In this document: piece after piece, positions 1-10,668 of the stretch
Layout: every line of letters begins with the position of its first letter
Numbering within the stretch: position 1 is the first letter of the stretch
NCBI GenBank assembly: GCA_963513935.1
Contig: OY740773.1
Coordinates: 98,131,291-98,195,290 of the forward strand
Direction: 5' to 3'
Length of the DNA stretch: 64,000 bases
Source: Aphrophora alni
Taxonomy: Eukaryota; Arthropoda; Insecta; Hemiptera; Aphrophoridae
Position numbers and translations under genes: made by a program
Notes under the pieces: model-generated
The model's input: only the letters and a program-made list of their open reading frames with translations
What the model was told of the DNA's origin: nothing
Database searches by the model: none

Positions 1-780
1 AAATTTAAATTGTATTGGTAGACTAGCAAGGAGTAGACTAACTTTACTGGGCAACTAAAATTTCCCTAACCCCAAATGAAATTTCAACAAATGTTGGTAA
101 CTATGCATATAAATAATTAAATTTTTAATTTAAAAAAAAGAAAATAGTCTCTGTCCTTAGATACAGAACCACAGATAAAAAAAAAACGAACAAACAAAAA
201 TCATAACTATAAAAGAATCTTTTAAAGAAATTTGTGGAAAGTTTATTTTGAATAACGAAATAATAAGAGCACAAGTTTAAATTGACGATATCATTTGTGT
301 CCTTGGAAAAGTAATTAAATTACACCAAGCGATCCATAATAATAGTGCTCAAATACCTATCAAATTAGCACTATAACCACGCCCATTCTATAAGGCATAT
401 GAGATATAGGTTAAAGTTTTCAAATTCCCTAAAACGATACAATGGTCAGGTAAATATAATTAGGTGGTTTATTTAAGCTATGTAAGTTTTACTAATTAAT
501 TTGGATGACCTTGATAGAAGGTACCTGATTGAATTGTTTTATGTTTACAGAAAATATGAAAATGGCCTTGGCCAACTGACGAGACGTGCCATCATTTTTG
601 GTTGACATCGCCATGCTGAGACCCAGTAACGCTAAAATCTACAGTGAGGCTCAAATTGTGTCATTTTAACCCCATTCATGTCTATTACCAGGTGGATCTC
701 AAATGAACGGTGTTTTCATGAATGAAAATTTTAAACCTGAAAATTTCTCTAAGTTAAACTTCTTTCTACAAGCCTTGAAC
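1..780. other. AT-rich intergenic sequence
   Basis: I see no convincing exon, RNA gene or recognisable repeat here; reading frames are short and broken on both strands. Confidence 0.5.
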
Positions 781-849
781 AACAGTCTTGAACCCCTCAA
801 CTCAGAATCCTGTGCAGTGTGATAACACGGCTAATTGCGTGATGAGGGT

Positions 850-997
850 TACTGCACATGCGCGAAGTTTATCTCTAGCTGTTCCCCCTGTACTGAGTTA
901 CAGCGTCAGTCAGCTCTCTCCGTGGTGTTGCGTTGGTGTTTGTTTACGTTTTCTTCTTTGTGTTTATTGTGTCAGTGAGATATTTAGTTAACCCAGG
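850..997 (+). promoter_or_regulatory. candidate promoter and noncoding first exon
   Basis: A locally GC-richer stretch carries CACATGCGCG, which resembles an NRF1-type promoter motif, and then TCAGTC at about 911-916, which fits the arthropod initiator consensus. The following sequence lacks a long frame and ends in CCCAG|GTAAGT at 997/998, a consensus splice donor. This is the layout of a 5' untranslated first exon on the plus strand. No downstream exon could be assigned, so the gene is unknown. A chance match is possible; RNA reads would decide. Confidence 0.3.
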
Positions 998-1009
998 TAA
1001 GTTTACCAA

Positions 1010-1760
1010 ATCCATCCTTCTATATCATATTCCAAACACATCTTGACTTTTTTTGGAGATGCTAACAAACACCGTAGTTATTAGGTTAAATTTACAACTG
1101 GATATAATTATATCGAGTTGAAATTTGTTTACAAAATGTAATTAATATTGATAATATTTTGTATAATCTCTGAATTTATTTATAGGTCTTACCTAAATAA
1201 ATATGATAACCGCCATTTTTACGTGCGCTCGTAAGAGAATTAATTGTGCAACCGTGATCAATATACAATTATTTTCTGAGTAAAGCTTCCTTAAAATTAT
1301 TACTGATAGATTGTTTATTAATATGGTTTAATGGAACTTTTCTCGTTATTTGTATATACGAAATTAATACATTTTACATATTATACACAATGGCTAAAGT
1401 TGATTAAACCATATTGAATACAACTCGTTTGAATCTAGATGCAAGTACCTTTTCTGTGGGAGTAATAGAATCCCCAAATTCTTCATACGATTCTCTAGGT
1501 TTTACTTCGTCGTAGATGACCAGTGGCAGTCTTTCTCTAATAAATATAGGCCTACGTTTGATTTATTTTATCTTTGACATTTATAACTCCGAAAATGTAT
1601 TAATTAAAACCTGTACTGCCTATATAAAATATATACAAAATTAGTAGCTGGCATGATTAATTAGCTGAGAAACAAAAGTTAGAATAGGCCTACAACTATT
1701 GATGAAATGGAGCTTTTTTTAGACAACCCAATTTCTTTTCAAAAACCCCTCAAGGGCCCA
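1010..1760. other. AT-rich sequence, possible intron
   Basis: No coding or RNA feature is visible. If the donor at 997/998 is real, this is intronic. Confidence 0.4.
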
Positions 1761-1764
1761 TGTA

Positions 1765-1988
1765 ATAAATACGAGCGTGGTAATCCCAAGAGATCCTAGA
1801 CTAGCTTTTATTGTAGTCTTGGGTTAGATCCCTCTCTTTCATCTTTCCTCTTGACCAACTCTTGTTCCTTTCTGAACCCCGACGCCATTAGAGTATTTGA
1901 AGGCTAGAGGTCTTTATTTTATGTTCTTTCTTCTTTTTTTTTGTAAGGCAATGATGACCGAGAAGTTTTCGCCTTTACAAAATGAAAA
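1765..1988 (+). mobile_element. SINE copy 1 (family with GGCGATGATGACC tail)
   Basis: This copy serves to describe the family. In order, full members contain: a head with AGTGAGTA and GGCAATCCCGAAGG; CTAGCTGGATCTACACC; a T-run and CATGTAGTCTTGGGTTAGATCC; CTCTCTTTCATCTTTCC; TCTCTTGACCAACTCTTG; GACGCTATTAGAGTATTCGA; a T-rich linker; and the tail AAGGCGATGATGACCGAG with GTTTTTCGCC. GGTTAGATCC is one base from the pol III B-box consensus GGTTCGANNCC, so a tRNA-type head is plausible, but the A-box is weak. Here the tail reads AAGGCAATGATGACCGAG followed by TTTTCGCC, and the ATCAGG segment between CTTTCC and CTCTTGACC is deleted. Confidence 0.8.
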
Positions 1989-2607
1989 CAATACCCCCTC
2001 CTCCCTGAGAAGTGAAAGTCAAAATTTCAAATTGCATTTTTCATTCCATGATTCTATAATGTAATATGATTGTATTTTTCGTAATTTTATTAAAAATATG
2101 TAACCATTTAAGGAGATAGTGGTTCTTAAAAATACAATTTTTAACTCTAAATTTTGTAGTTAAACTAAACTTCTAATAACAAATAATAGTTTTGTACTCT
2201 AATAATTAGGCTAATCTGTTTAGAAATTTGAAAAATGGTAATTTTGTTGGTAAAATTATAATTTTCTTTGTGAAATTGTAATTTTGTTTTTAAAATTGTA
2301 ATCTGAACCCTAAAAATTCCAAACAAATAATTTTGTTTTAAACACAACTGCACTATTTCAATTTGTCTAATATTTAGAATGATTTTATTCAAATTTGTTG
2401 ATTAGCAATGCTTATTTTTAGTTCAACAACTGAAAATTATATTTTTGTAAATAATTTTTAAGAATAGCTATCTCATAAAAGGATGCATATCTTTTTACCA
2501 ATTTACTTTTTTAAAAAGTCCATATTACAACCAAAAAAATACATTTATATACACCTAAATCTTGTTCCAAACAAAATATATTTAATCTTATGGATGGCTT
2601 AGACAAT

Positions 2608-2752
2608 AATCAGGATTAGCCAAGAAACTGGTCATAAGAGACCTGATAGGAACGATGAAAGAGTATCTAACCCAAAACTACGTGTCAAAGGTGTAGATCC
2701 AGCTAGGCCTTCGGGATTGTCACGTCCTTACTCACTTCTGTAGGTGAAGCCT
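2608..2752 (-). mobile_element. SINE fragment, 3' truncated
   Basis: On the minus strand it holds the head with GACAATCCCGAAGG, CTAGCTGGATCTACACC, TTGGGTTAGATAC and CTATCAGGTCTC. It loses similarity after the CTTGACC region, so the tail is absent. Confidence 0.7.
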
Positions 2753-3149
2753 TGTGGATTTATTGATTCAAAAGTAACCATGAAGTTTTCGTACGTTTCA
2801 AACCTGTCTGTATATTTTAAAATGTGAAACAAAACCATATAAATGTATGTAATTCTTTCTACAAAATTTGTTATATTTATCTTTTTCAAGGAGAAGTTTT
2901 TATATTATTGTTTTGTATTATATTTATTTATTTTATTTTTTTAATCTGTGACAACATTACAGACTTATGCGAACATTTTGAATATTGGTTGGTTGAAGTA
3001 ATGTTTAATGTTACTTAACATTAATGGGTTGGAATAATTTTCTAAAATATAGACTACCTTAAAATTTAAGACTACACAAAGCATAAATGAAAAAAAAAAT
3101 CAATGTTTTCAAAATTGGTCTATTGATTCAGACATATTGTATGCATAGA

Positions 3150-3390
3150 CATAGTGAGTACATGTTTGGCAGTCCCAAAGGATCTTCGCTGGGTCTGCCC
3201 CTTTTTTCATGTAGTCTTGGGTTAGATCTCTCTCTTTCATCTTTCCTACCAGGTCTCTTTTGACCAACCCTTGTTATTTTTCGACCCTGACTATTAACAT
3301 ATTAGAGGGGTAGGTATCTTTATTTTATGCTCTTTTTTATAAGATGATTATGGCCGAGAGGTTTTTAGTTGTTAAACAACATTGGGGGGG
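3150..3390 (+). mobile_element. SINE copy
   Basis: Nearly full length, with AGTCTTGGGTTAGATC, CAGGTCTCTTTTGACC and a diverged tail GATGATTATGGCCGAGAGG. A run of ten G follows the terminal AACA. Confidence 0.75.
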
Positions 3391-4430
3391 GGGGTAAGTA
3401 TATTATATATAGTTTTGTGTTCTAACCTATTATATATAACAAAAACAAATTTGTTATATTTCGATTTAAAATGAAACCTATAGGCCTATAAGCCTAATGT
3501 ATTTTAAACAATTAAAATATAGGTATAGTCGATGTTTATGTAGATAATATAATAGGCCTATACAGTTTTACAGGATTCTTAAAAAAGAATTTCAAAAAAG
3601 CAAGGGCGACAAAATGATAGCTTTAACTTAACATAAAATAAATAATTGAATATAATTAAACATAGTTTAAAAACTTTTATTTTCTGTGCTTATTATTGAA
3701 AGAAGGTGAAAATGTAAGACTACAGTGAAGACTATAAGCGTGAATATATCTAAGATGACACCACTAGGCCTGGTGTAAATTTATACTGCGTAAAGTATCA
3801 TTTATCCGGGTGGTAAACAACCTTGGCATGATATTGTGAGAGTAAAAAACATCAGGTGCAGTCTACTCTACTAGTATTGGAATAGATGGATTTTTAGCAA
3901 CGGGCGTCTACTTTTTTGAATTTAAAACTAACAACATATTGCATTGTTTTTTTTGTAAAACCTAAGCATTTACATATTTCGTATTGTGACAACGTTTAAG
4001 TTTCCACCATTTTGTAACTGTTAGCAGATTTTTCAACTTCAATGTCAGACTAGGGACGTCTATAAAACCTACACACCAAAATAACTTTTAGGCTAATTGT
4101 TTAAACAATGTGGAAGCTAGAATGTTCACAGATATATACAGATACATCAGTATTGGGATCAGAATGATCTTTGGAAACTACAAAAAGTAAAATTGTTAAA
4201 ATTATTTTGTTTCTTTATTGGAAGATACTCAAAAATATTGAATTATGATAATCATATTTAATACATACTCTAACCTAAATTTTTTCTTAATCTACTTAAA
4301 TCTTTTTCGTATTTCAACTTACTGTTACTTTCCAAGACATTGTAGTTGTTACTGAAATTGTTTTACTAAACCAAATTTTACATTACAAATAAACATACAA
4401 CGTGAAATATTTTCATTACAGCAGTTATCT
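3391..4430. other. AT-rich sequence without assigned features
   Basis: TAGGCCTA motifs recur, as throughout the window. I see no exon, RNA gene or terminal repeats. Confidence 0.4.
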
Positions 4431-4431
4431 T

Positions 4432-4520
4432 AGCTAATACTCTTATAGCGTTAGGATCGGAGGAGAACAAGAGTTGATCAAGAAAATCCAGATAGGAAAG
4501 ATAAAAGAGAGGGGAACCAG
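4432..4520 (-). mobile_element. SINE fragment (central part)
   Basis: The minus strand reads through CCTATCTGGATTTTC, TTGATCAACTCTTGTTC, CCGATCCTAACGCTAT and AAGAGTATTAG. Head and tail are both missing. Confidence 0.6.
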
Positions 4521-4539
4521 CAGGTTTGCCAAACCCTTG

Positions 4540-5062
4540 AGTGGGAGTTCTTCAACACGGCACCAACCATTCATTATATGTTATAAAAAAAACGTACCCG
4601 GCACTGGCCCCTTCACCGGCCGCCATGACAGTATGTCAACCCGGCACCAGCCACCCCTCTTACCCATTCCACCTACAATACTCCCCCTCAACCCCTGCTT
4701 TCTCTTTTTCTTCTCTTAATCAAGGGGAGTTTCCGTAAGGGGATTGTAAAATGAAGGTAACTTCTCTCGCTGCAAATTTTAAGAAATTAGGGGACGAGCT
4801 TCACTAGACGAAGGGATAGACAATAACAAAAGTGTGGCCGTTTTTTTATTACGATTATAAATACTTTAACATTAATTTATTATAGAAATAGGTTAGGTTA
4901 GGTTAGGTTAGGTTGTGGAGGGGGAACCTCGCTCGCCTACCTTTAAACTGCCTCGATGCCGGGTTAAGTTGTGAAATTAGTAACGCCTGATTAACCTTAT
5001 AGCGTTGGTCAGATTTGGTGCCGGGTAGACGTGCCGCCCCTTGAGTAACCCCTGATGGATTA
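4540..5062. repeat. GC-richer block with repeated CCCGGCACC motif
   Basis: CGGCACCA or CCGGCAC occurs near 4557, 4599 and 4641, and the inverse GGTGCCGGG near 5018. The base composition contrasts with the AT-rich surroundings, which suggests an unrecognised element. Frames across it are short and I assign no protein. Confidence 0.3.
4889..4914 (+). repeat. short (TTAGG)n tract
   Basis: About five consecutive copies of the insect telomere motif, too few to indicate a chromosome end. Confidence 0.85.
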
Positions 5063-5255
5063 GAACTCTCGTGTCCAGAAAATTTAATAAGAAGGTAAAT
5101 AAATAAAATTAACATTATTATCTCAAATTTTAATACAAATTCACAAATGTACATTACAGTACTACCCGGGTCTAAAAAACTGAAAACTATTTTTTTTTTT
5201 TTAATATTAGGCTACTATATCTTATTTGAAACTTTCCCCGAAACAAGGAAAATTT

Positions 5256-5571
5256 AATGTTCATTGTTTGGTGTCCAAGTCACTTTGTATAATATAATGA
5301 GTAATAAATTATTTATATTAGCTTTATAGTTCCGTCATGTGACTTTGCGTTTGTCTTATTTACAAAGACGCGTTTCGGAGTCGTAGCTCCATCTTCAGTA
5401 TTTTCACCCCGTAGAGGTCGTTAAAACATTAAACATAACAAAAACATTAACACTATACACACAAATAAATAAATACACGTATACGTTGATTTTAACATTT
5501 TCTTACATGCGCACGGTTTCAAGGTTCGCGAACTATAAAGGTAATATAAATAATTTATTACTCATTATATT
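5256..5571 (-). mobile_element. Penelope-like nonautonomous element with hammerhead motif
   Basis: The segment is flanked by an 11-base direct repeat AAGGAAAATTT (5245-5255 and 5572-5582), which looks like a target-site duplication. Inside, 5290-5332 and 5530-5572 form a 43-base inverted repeat with one mismatch; the right arm meets the target repeat. A hammerhead core lies between the arms on the minus strand. Variable target duplications, inverted repeats and hammerheads are known of Penelope-like retroelements. No reverse transcriptase is present, so the copy would be nonautonomous. Confidence 0.6.
5367..5398 (-). ncRNA. hammerhead ribozyme core
   Basis: Read on the minus strand: CTGAAGA, then stem II GGAG/CTCC around a CTACGA loop, then GAAA, then the palindromic short stem III ACGCGT, then C as the predicted cleavage residue. 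All invariant core positions are present. Stem I is weak: only alternating pairs form between the flanks, so cleavage may be poor or need a dimer. Confidence 0.65.
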
Positions 5572-5814
5572 AAGGAAAATTTGTTTAGAAGGCGAAAAAA
5601 GAATGGTTTTATAAAGTATCTCAAATAAAAAATAATATTTTCATGAGATCAAGATTTCAGTTTGGTTAGCAAAATTATGACTACCTTTCGTGCAATAAAC
5701 ATATAAGTGCAATTTACAACTTCTTTTGGAACAAAACTTTCTAACATGTCATTCGGTATCTGGTGAATTTTCTGTATCCATTAAATACCAGTTTATCCAA
5801 GAAGATTTATTCAC

Positions 5815-6545
5815 TTTAGTTAGTTCGGGTTTAGCAATCCCGAAGGAACCTAACTGGATCTTCTTTACTCATATAGTATCCTCTCTTTCATCTTTCCTAT
5901 CAGTTCCTCTTGACCAACTCTTGTTCTTTTCTGACTCTGACGCTATTAAGATATTCGAGGGTTAGGGATATTTATTTATTGCTGTTTTCTTCATTTTTTT
6001 ATAAGGCGATGATGACTGTGAGGGTTTTTTGGCTTTAAACCCTAATGAAAATAATCATCCTGCCTATCAGCTCTCTCTTGACCAACTCTTGTTCTTTTCT
6101 GACTCTGACCCCATAAGGTATTCGAGGGGTAGGAATCTTTATTTTATCGTCTTTTATTCATTATTTTATAAGGCCATGATGACCAAGAGGTTTTTGACTT
6201 TAATCCATAATGAAAAAAAAATCATGTTTCCATCAGGTCTCTCTTGACCAACTCTTGTTCTTTTCTGACTCTGACGCTATTAAGATATTCGAGGGCTAGG
6301 AAGGAGTCTTTTTTGTATGCTCTTATCTTAATTTTTATAAGGCGATGATGACCGTAAGGGTTTTTTGACTTTAAACCATAATGAATAAAATTATCCTTCC
6401 TATCAGGTCTCTCTTGACCAACTCTTGTTCTTTTCTGGCTCTGACGCTATTCGAGTTTTAGGAGTATTTATTTCATGTTCTTTTCTTCTATAATGCGATA
6501 ATGTCCGAGAGGTTTTTCACCTTTTAAACGAGGGGGAAAAATCAG
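5815..6545 (+). mobile_element. SINE with fourfold tandem 3' module
   Basis: A first, near full-length copy (5815 to about 6050) is followed by three more modules lacking the head. CTCTTGACC recurs at 5907, 6075, 6241 and 6411, a period of 166-170 bases. Each module runs from the CTATCAGG region through the linker to a variant of the GGCGATGATGACC tail. The modules differ by substitutions and small indels, so the expansion is not recent. Confidence 0.8.
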
Positions 6546-6549
6546 TTGA

Positions 6550-7085
6550 ATACTGTTTTCCACTTAAACAATAAAACAAAATAAATTAAGTCATTGTGAT
6601 ATTTTAAAACACTGAAGAATTAAAATAGTTACAATGCAGACAAGGTGAATCCATAAATAATATAGACTACAACATAAACAATCCTTACAGACATTTCTGT
6701 TAAAGGTTTTTTCAAATAAAGTTTAAATATAGACGGATAATGAATCTTTGCTGACAGCTCGAGCACAGAGCATTTGATGAACTTTTATGTATTCATGAGC
6801 TGGGGGGGGGGCAGTGTGGCGCTAAGACAGGGGGGGTAATTGTCTCTATCTTCCTGTTTATCTATAAACAGTGCTCAACTTTATTTTTGTACAAGGTGAA
6901 AAACCAATTCTGTCGTCATAGTCCTAAAACAAGTGGACCAAAATTGCTCCAAAACTAAAACTGCCGACTAGAAACTAAAAATAATAGAATATATTGACAA
7001 ATAAACTGTTAACAATGGTGAATTCTGTTCAAAGTTAACAAAAAATCAAATGACATATTACACTGCTGTATGATTTCTTTGTTAT
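6550..7085. other. unassigned sequence
   Basis: AT-rich apart from short G-runs near 6801 and 6831. No feature seen. Confidence 0.4.
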
Positions 7086-7090
7086 TTAAT

Positions 7091-7325
7091 GGGGAAAAAT
7101 CTCTTTGTTATCATACCCTTATAAAAAAAAAAAAAGTAAAAGGAAGAAAAGTACATAAAATAAAGACTCCCTAGCCGTCGATTATTTAGCTTCAGGAAGA
7201 GAACAAGTGTTGGTCAAGAGAGACCTGATAGGAAGGATGAAAGACAGAGATAGATTAAACACAAAACTACACGAGAAAAGGCGTAGATCCAGTTAGGGTG
7301 TCTCGGGATTATCAACCTAGTAATC
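7091..7325 (-). mobile_element. SINE copy
   Basis: The minus strand holds CTAACTGGATCTACGCC, CTATCAGGTCTCTCTTGACC and a degenerate tail region with ATGATAACAAAGAG. The linker contains a long T-run (a run of A on the plus strand). Confidence 0.7.
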
Positions 7326-7575
7326 ACTGAAGTTAGTTAAATCTTTTTGCATAAATTGGAAGTTAATGGAAACAGAAACCTCACCAGATATCGAATAACA
7401 TTATATTAGTACTTTTGCTTTCAAAATAAGTAGATGTTAAAAGAATTTCCTAAATTGCACATCTATGTTTATTTGCAAGGATGGCAGCCGTAATTTTGTC
7501 TTTGTTTAATTGATTACCAACAATATAACTGCCAAGAGAGTGTGGCAGAAGACTTCAGATTGGCAGATCCGTATA

Positions 7576-8209
7576 CTGATGGGTCCATTTGTCTGTGCGC
7601 GCGGCTTGTTATGGCGCGGCGGGGGAGAGGGGAGTGGTTATCGCTCATTTCCAAAAACATGTGGTCCCGCACGGCGCGCCGGACGTAGATTATTCACCTG
7701 TCTTCAATGTAGCTTCGAGAGCATCAAGTCATTAGCAGAGGAAAAATTCAACCTCATTGGTGCAAAAGAATGGGAGAACAAGTGCGAGTATGTAAAAACT
7801 ATTGAAAATAATTACGCTTCAGCTGAGCCGCGGATCTACGACCTCGTGGAATCAATGATTATATCAGTAGGAAACAGCGACAGCAGTGAGGAGGACGATG
7901 GCGACGATGATTTGAGCAGCATTGAAGAGCTGGATTAAAATATATGTAGACAATCAATAAATTTAATATTGTAAATCAACTTTTAGTATCACATTTTTTA
8001 GATGTTACCATTGCTAGTACTGATATTTTAAAGGACGTAAAACAATAAAATTTGTTTGTAAACATCATGTTTCTATATGCACTACAAATCTTGTAAACTG
8101 TAATTATATCTAGCGAAAGGTAGACAAACATAGTTGGGTGAGCGAGCCCTACTTTTACAGAACGGTTAGTAGCGTCAGAGCCGCGCGCACAGACAAATGG
8201 TCCCACCAG
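7576..8209 (+). mobile_element. TIR DNA transposon, 634 bases, TA target site
   Basis: The ends form 31-base terminal inverted repeats with 29 matches, starting CTGRTGGGWCCATTTGTC and containing TGCGCGCGGCT. TA stands immediately outside both ends (7574-7575 and 8210-8211), as for Tc1/mariner-type elements. The interior keeps a coding remnant (7690-7938) and an AT-rich 3' part. The element at 9997-10305 is a shorter relative in the opposite orientation. Confidence 0.7.
7690..7938 (+). pseudogene. transposase C-terminal remnant
   Basis: An open frame enters from the left TIR and ends at 7936-7938. Its last about 75 residues look protein-like: a segment with WENKCEYVKTIENNY, then an acidic serine-rich tail SSEEDDGDDD and DLSSIEELD. 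Acidic tails of this type occur at the C-terminus of several insect DNA-transposon proteins. No catalytic motif is retained, so the superfamily is uncertain; the TA target site favours Tc1/mariner relatives. The frame upstream of about 7690 is terminal-repeat DNA, not protein. Confidence 0.35.
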
Positions 8210-8214
8210 TAACT

Positions 8215-8770
8215 AAGGCCATAAGGGGTACATTGCTCTCAAGTGGCCCTGTAATAATAACAAAAAATTACTCTAAATTATATCAAAAATTTTCGGGTAA
8301 GAAGGACGTGTTTAAGGATCTCACCATATCCATGGTTTTGGTTTGAAGCTTAGAAATTTGAGGCTCTAGTGTTTTGGCACAAACTCAGCAAGTTTAAATT
8401 CTTTTTTTTTTAATATTTGTTCCAAGACAGCTTCCATGGTTTATTTTCACTTTTTGATTGACAACAGAACTGTCATTTTTGGTGAGGATTAATTTTAGTT
8501 GTGGGGAGAGGTAAATGAGAAAGTTTGTGCAATCTTTTTGCACAGTTTATTTTCTCTAACTTCACTAACCCATAAGGGTAATGTGATTTCGTAGTATAGT
8601 GGTAATGATACGTAGAAAACAGATAAAATGAAAAATAGAGCTTTTATTTTATCTGTGGTAAAATGTACGAGCTAGAATATAAAATAGAAGTGGGAACGCC
8701 CCCATCCCCTGACAGATATTTCGCCCTGACAGTGGGCGTGGCAGATATTTCTTTACGCCCTACACTACCA
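8215..8770. repeat. unassigned sequence with a repeat fragment
   Basis: About 8471-8560, with AATGAGAAAGTTTGTGCA and GCACAGTTTATTTT, resembles the right arm of the TIR element at 24287-24905. The rest has no recognisable feature. Confidence 0.4.
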
Positions 8771-8818
8771 TTAAAAGGCTAAACATTTCCCCTTATAATT
8801 TAGATTTTCGGTTTCAAA

Positions 8819-8852
8819 ATGGCGGCTTCCAAAAACGATATAAAAGTACTAG
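8819..8852 (+). CDS. candidate first coding exon, possibly a small GTPase
   Basis: ATGGCGGCTTCC opens a frame encoding MAASKNDIKVL and ends at AG|GTATGT, a good splice donor, after the first base of the next codon. If that codon is valine (GTN), the start would read KVLV, as in the N-termini of Rab-like GTPases such as RABL3, where a VGDSGVGKS-type P-loop follows. No P-loop exon was found downstream, where a decayed LINE starts at about 8890. Eleven residues are too few for an assignment, so this is a hypothesis. Confidence 0.28.
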
Positions 8853-8889
8853 GTATGTTAGAGTAGATTTATTTAGATATTAATTTTTT

Positions 8890-9330
8890 TTTTTAATTTC
8901 ATCGTTTCAAATCTCCCACTACAACACAGTCAGCCGGAACGTGTTTAACCATAAGAATATCTTGACGGAATCGGCAATGCGGAGGGTTCCCGTGTACTAT
9001 CGAAATTCACGACCAAGACTAGTGATGTTATCCACGGACAGACAGAATCTTTAACATCAGTTTATTGGACGCTACATTTGTCCATTCTTCCATCCTTGAT
9101 CACTAATGACACGCTTAGTGACTGTAACAGATATCTTTATTTGCTACATCGTCTGATTTTGTATTTCCGCTAATTCTACATTGCTCATTTACCCGGCATA
9201 ATGACACTCCAACACTCTCATGTCTATTTATGAATCACAGAATGTCCTCAACTGAGAGTTTCTTAGAATACATAATCTGGATAGTCTGTAGAACACTTTT
9301 GGAATCAGAAACACATCTGGTGACTATTTT
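8890..9330 (-). pseudogene. decayed LINE fragment, RNase H to C-terminal finger
   Basis: On the minus strand broken frames give SDSKSVLQ, MYSKK, VEDIL, GNTKSDDVA, MEEWTNVASNKL and HGNPPHC. These align in order with the RNase H and C-terminal region of the LINE ORF2 at 57961-61660. Several stops and frameshifts are present. A T-run at about 8884-8896 would be an A-tail on the minus strand, so this may be a prematurely polyadenylated insertion. It is an older copy of the same family. Confidence 0.7.
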
Positions 9331-9581
9331 TTAATAAGTGTTTTAAAAATAGCAGAGTTCACGACTAAAACTGAAAGCTTAGGGGAATACATGTACGTCA
9401 GTCTTGATGGAAAGTATGAATAGCCGTTTTGATTGTTCAGTTTAGAATCATCAAACATGCATAGAGTAGACAGATTAAAACTAAATCTTTATGAAATTTT
9501 TAACCTTAGATTTTTTCCCCTATCGCAATACTAGAGATAAAATAAAAAGAACCTTCACTTCCTTCGTTTGTATGTATTGTT

Positions 9582-9808
9582 TAAGGGGGGGAGGACCTTT
9601 CGGACATCATCACATTATAAGAAAAGATCATAAAATAAAGACTCCTTGCTATTGAATTCTCTAATAGCGTCAGGGTCGGAAGAGAACAAGAGTTGGACAA
9701 GAGAGGCCTGAGAGGGATCTAACCCCAAGACTAGATGAAGAAAGGGGTAGATCCGGCTAAGGTCCTCGGGTCCGCTACACCCTCACCCACTATGACTGAG
9801 CCCCTGAG
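9582..9808 (-). mobile_element. SINE copy
   Basis: The minus strand carries the head with GGGGCTCAGTCATAGTGGGT, then GGATCTACCCC and TTGGGGTTAGATCCC. CTCTTGTCCAACTCTTG and GCGTCAGGG-type central motifs follow (seen as complements), with a degenerate GATGATGTCCGAAAGG tail. Confidence 0.75.
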
Positions 9809-9996
9809 GGTCTTCACTTTTGTGAGATAGTTTGCCCCTGCCAGTTATATATGTTTGAATCGAACCGATTGGTGATAGTATTATAACATTTATACTTGAA
9901 ACACCATAAATGTTTACTCCTCATATAATAGTAATACGCTTTACAGCTTCTGAAACAATAAAAGCTGACACATTGGAGCTCAAACGGAAGTAGGTA

Positions 9997-10305
9997 CTGA
10001 TGGGACCATTTGTCTCTGCGCGCGGCTCTGACGCTACTAGCCGTTCTGTAAAAGTAGGGCTCGCTCACCCAACTATGTTTGTCTACCTTTCGCGGCACAT
10101 AATTACAGTTTACAAGATTTGTAGTGCATATAGAAACATGATGTTTACAAACAACTCGAAGCTACATTGAAGACAGGAGACAGGTGAATAATCTACGTCC
10201 GGCGCGCCGTGCGGGACCACATTTTTTTGGAAATGAGCGATAATCACTCCCCTCTTCCCCGCCACGCCATAGCAAGCCGCGCGCACAGACAAATGGACCC
10301 ACAAG
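9997..10305 (-). mobile_element. internally deleted derivative of the 7576-8209 transposon
   Basis: Its terminal repeats match the longer element and it lies in the opposite orientation. Read on the minus strand it follows that element from the terminal repeat to AGCTTCGAG, then jumps to TTGTTTGTAAACATC, skipping about 330 bases that include the coding remnant. This is the usual origin of a MITE. TA precedes the left end; the right flank has decayed. Confidence 0.7.
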
Positions 10306-10537
10306 GATGTTGGTCATGTCTGTGTTTGGAACAGCGACAGTTTGTATTTATCTAGTCTTGTCTCATACTTCCCTAGAGATGAGATCATTGTTAACTTAGA
10401 ATATGCATTCGATTCCTTGTTTAAATTTACAGCTAAGTTTTATATGTCTTGTTTAATAAAAGGAATTTTTTCGTGGAAAAATATATTTTCATTAATTTGG
10501 TTATTGAAGTTTCCACATTTCTCGCTCATTACAGTTG

Positions 10538-10668
10538 ATTGTAGTCTTGGGTAAGATCCCTCTATCTCATCCTTCCTATCAGGTCTCTCTTGACCAACTA
10601 TTGTTCTCTTCTAACTCTGAGGATATTAGAGTATTCTTGGAGGACTCGGCATTTTTTTAAAGATGGAC
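10538..10668 (+). mobile_element. SINE fragment at the left palindrome arm
   Basis: Contains GTAGTCTTGGGTAAGATCCC, CTATCAGGTCTCTCTTGACC and GATATTAGAGTATTC. The tail has degenerated. Its mirror image is at 12592-12690. Confidence 0.7.

Noticed and set aside
4474..4738. two overlapping frames in the GC-richer block
   Set aside because: No known motif, no splice context, and the first starts inside a SINE fragment.
7510..7690. start of the 142-residue frame as a gene start
   Set aside because: This part is the flank and terminal inverted repeat read as protein; only the region after it looks coding.
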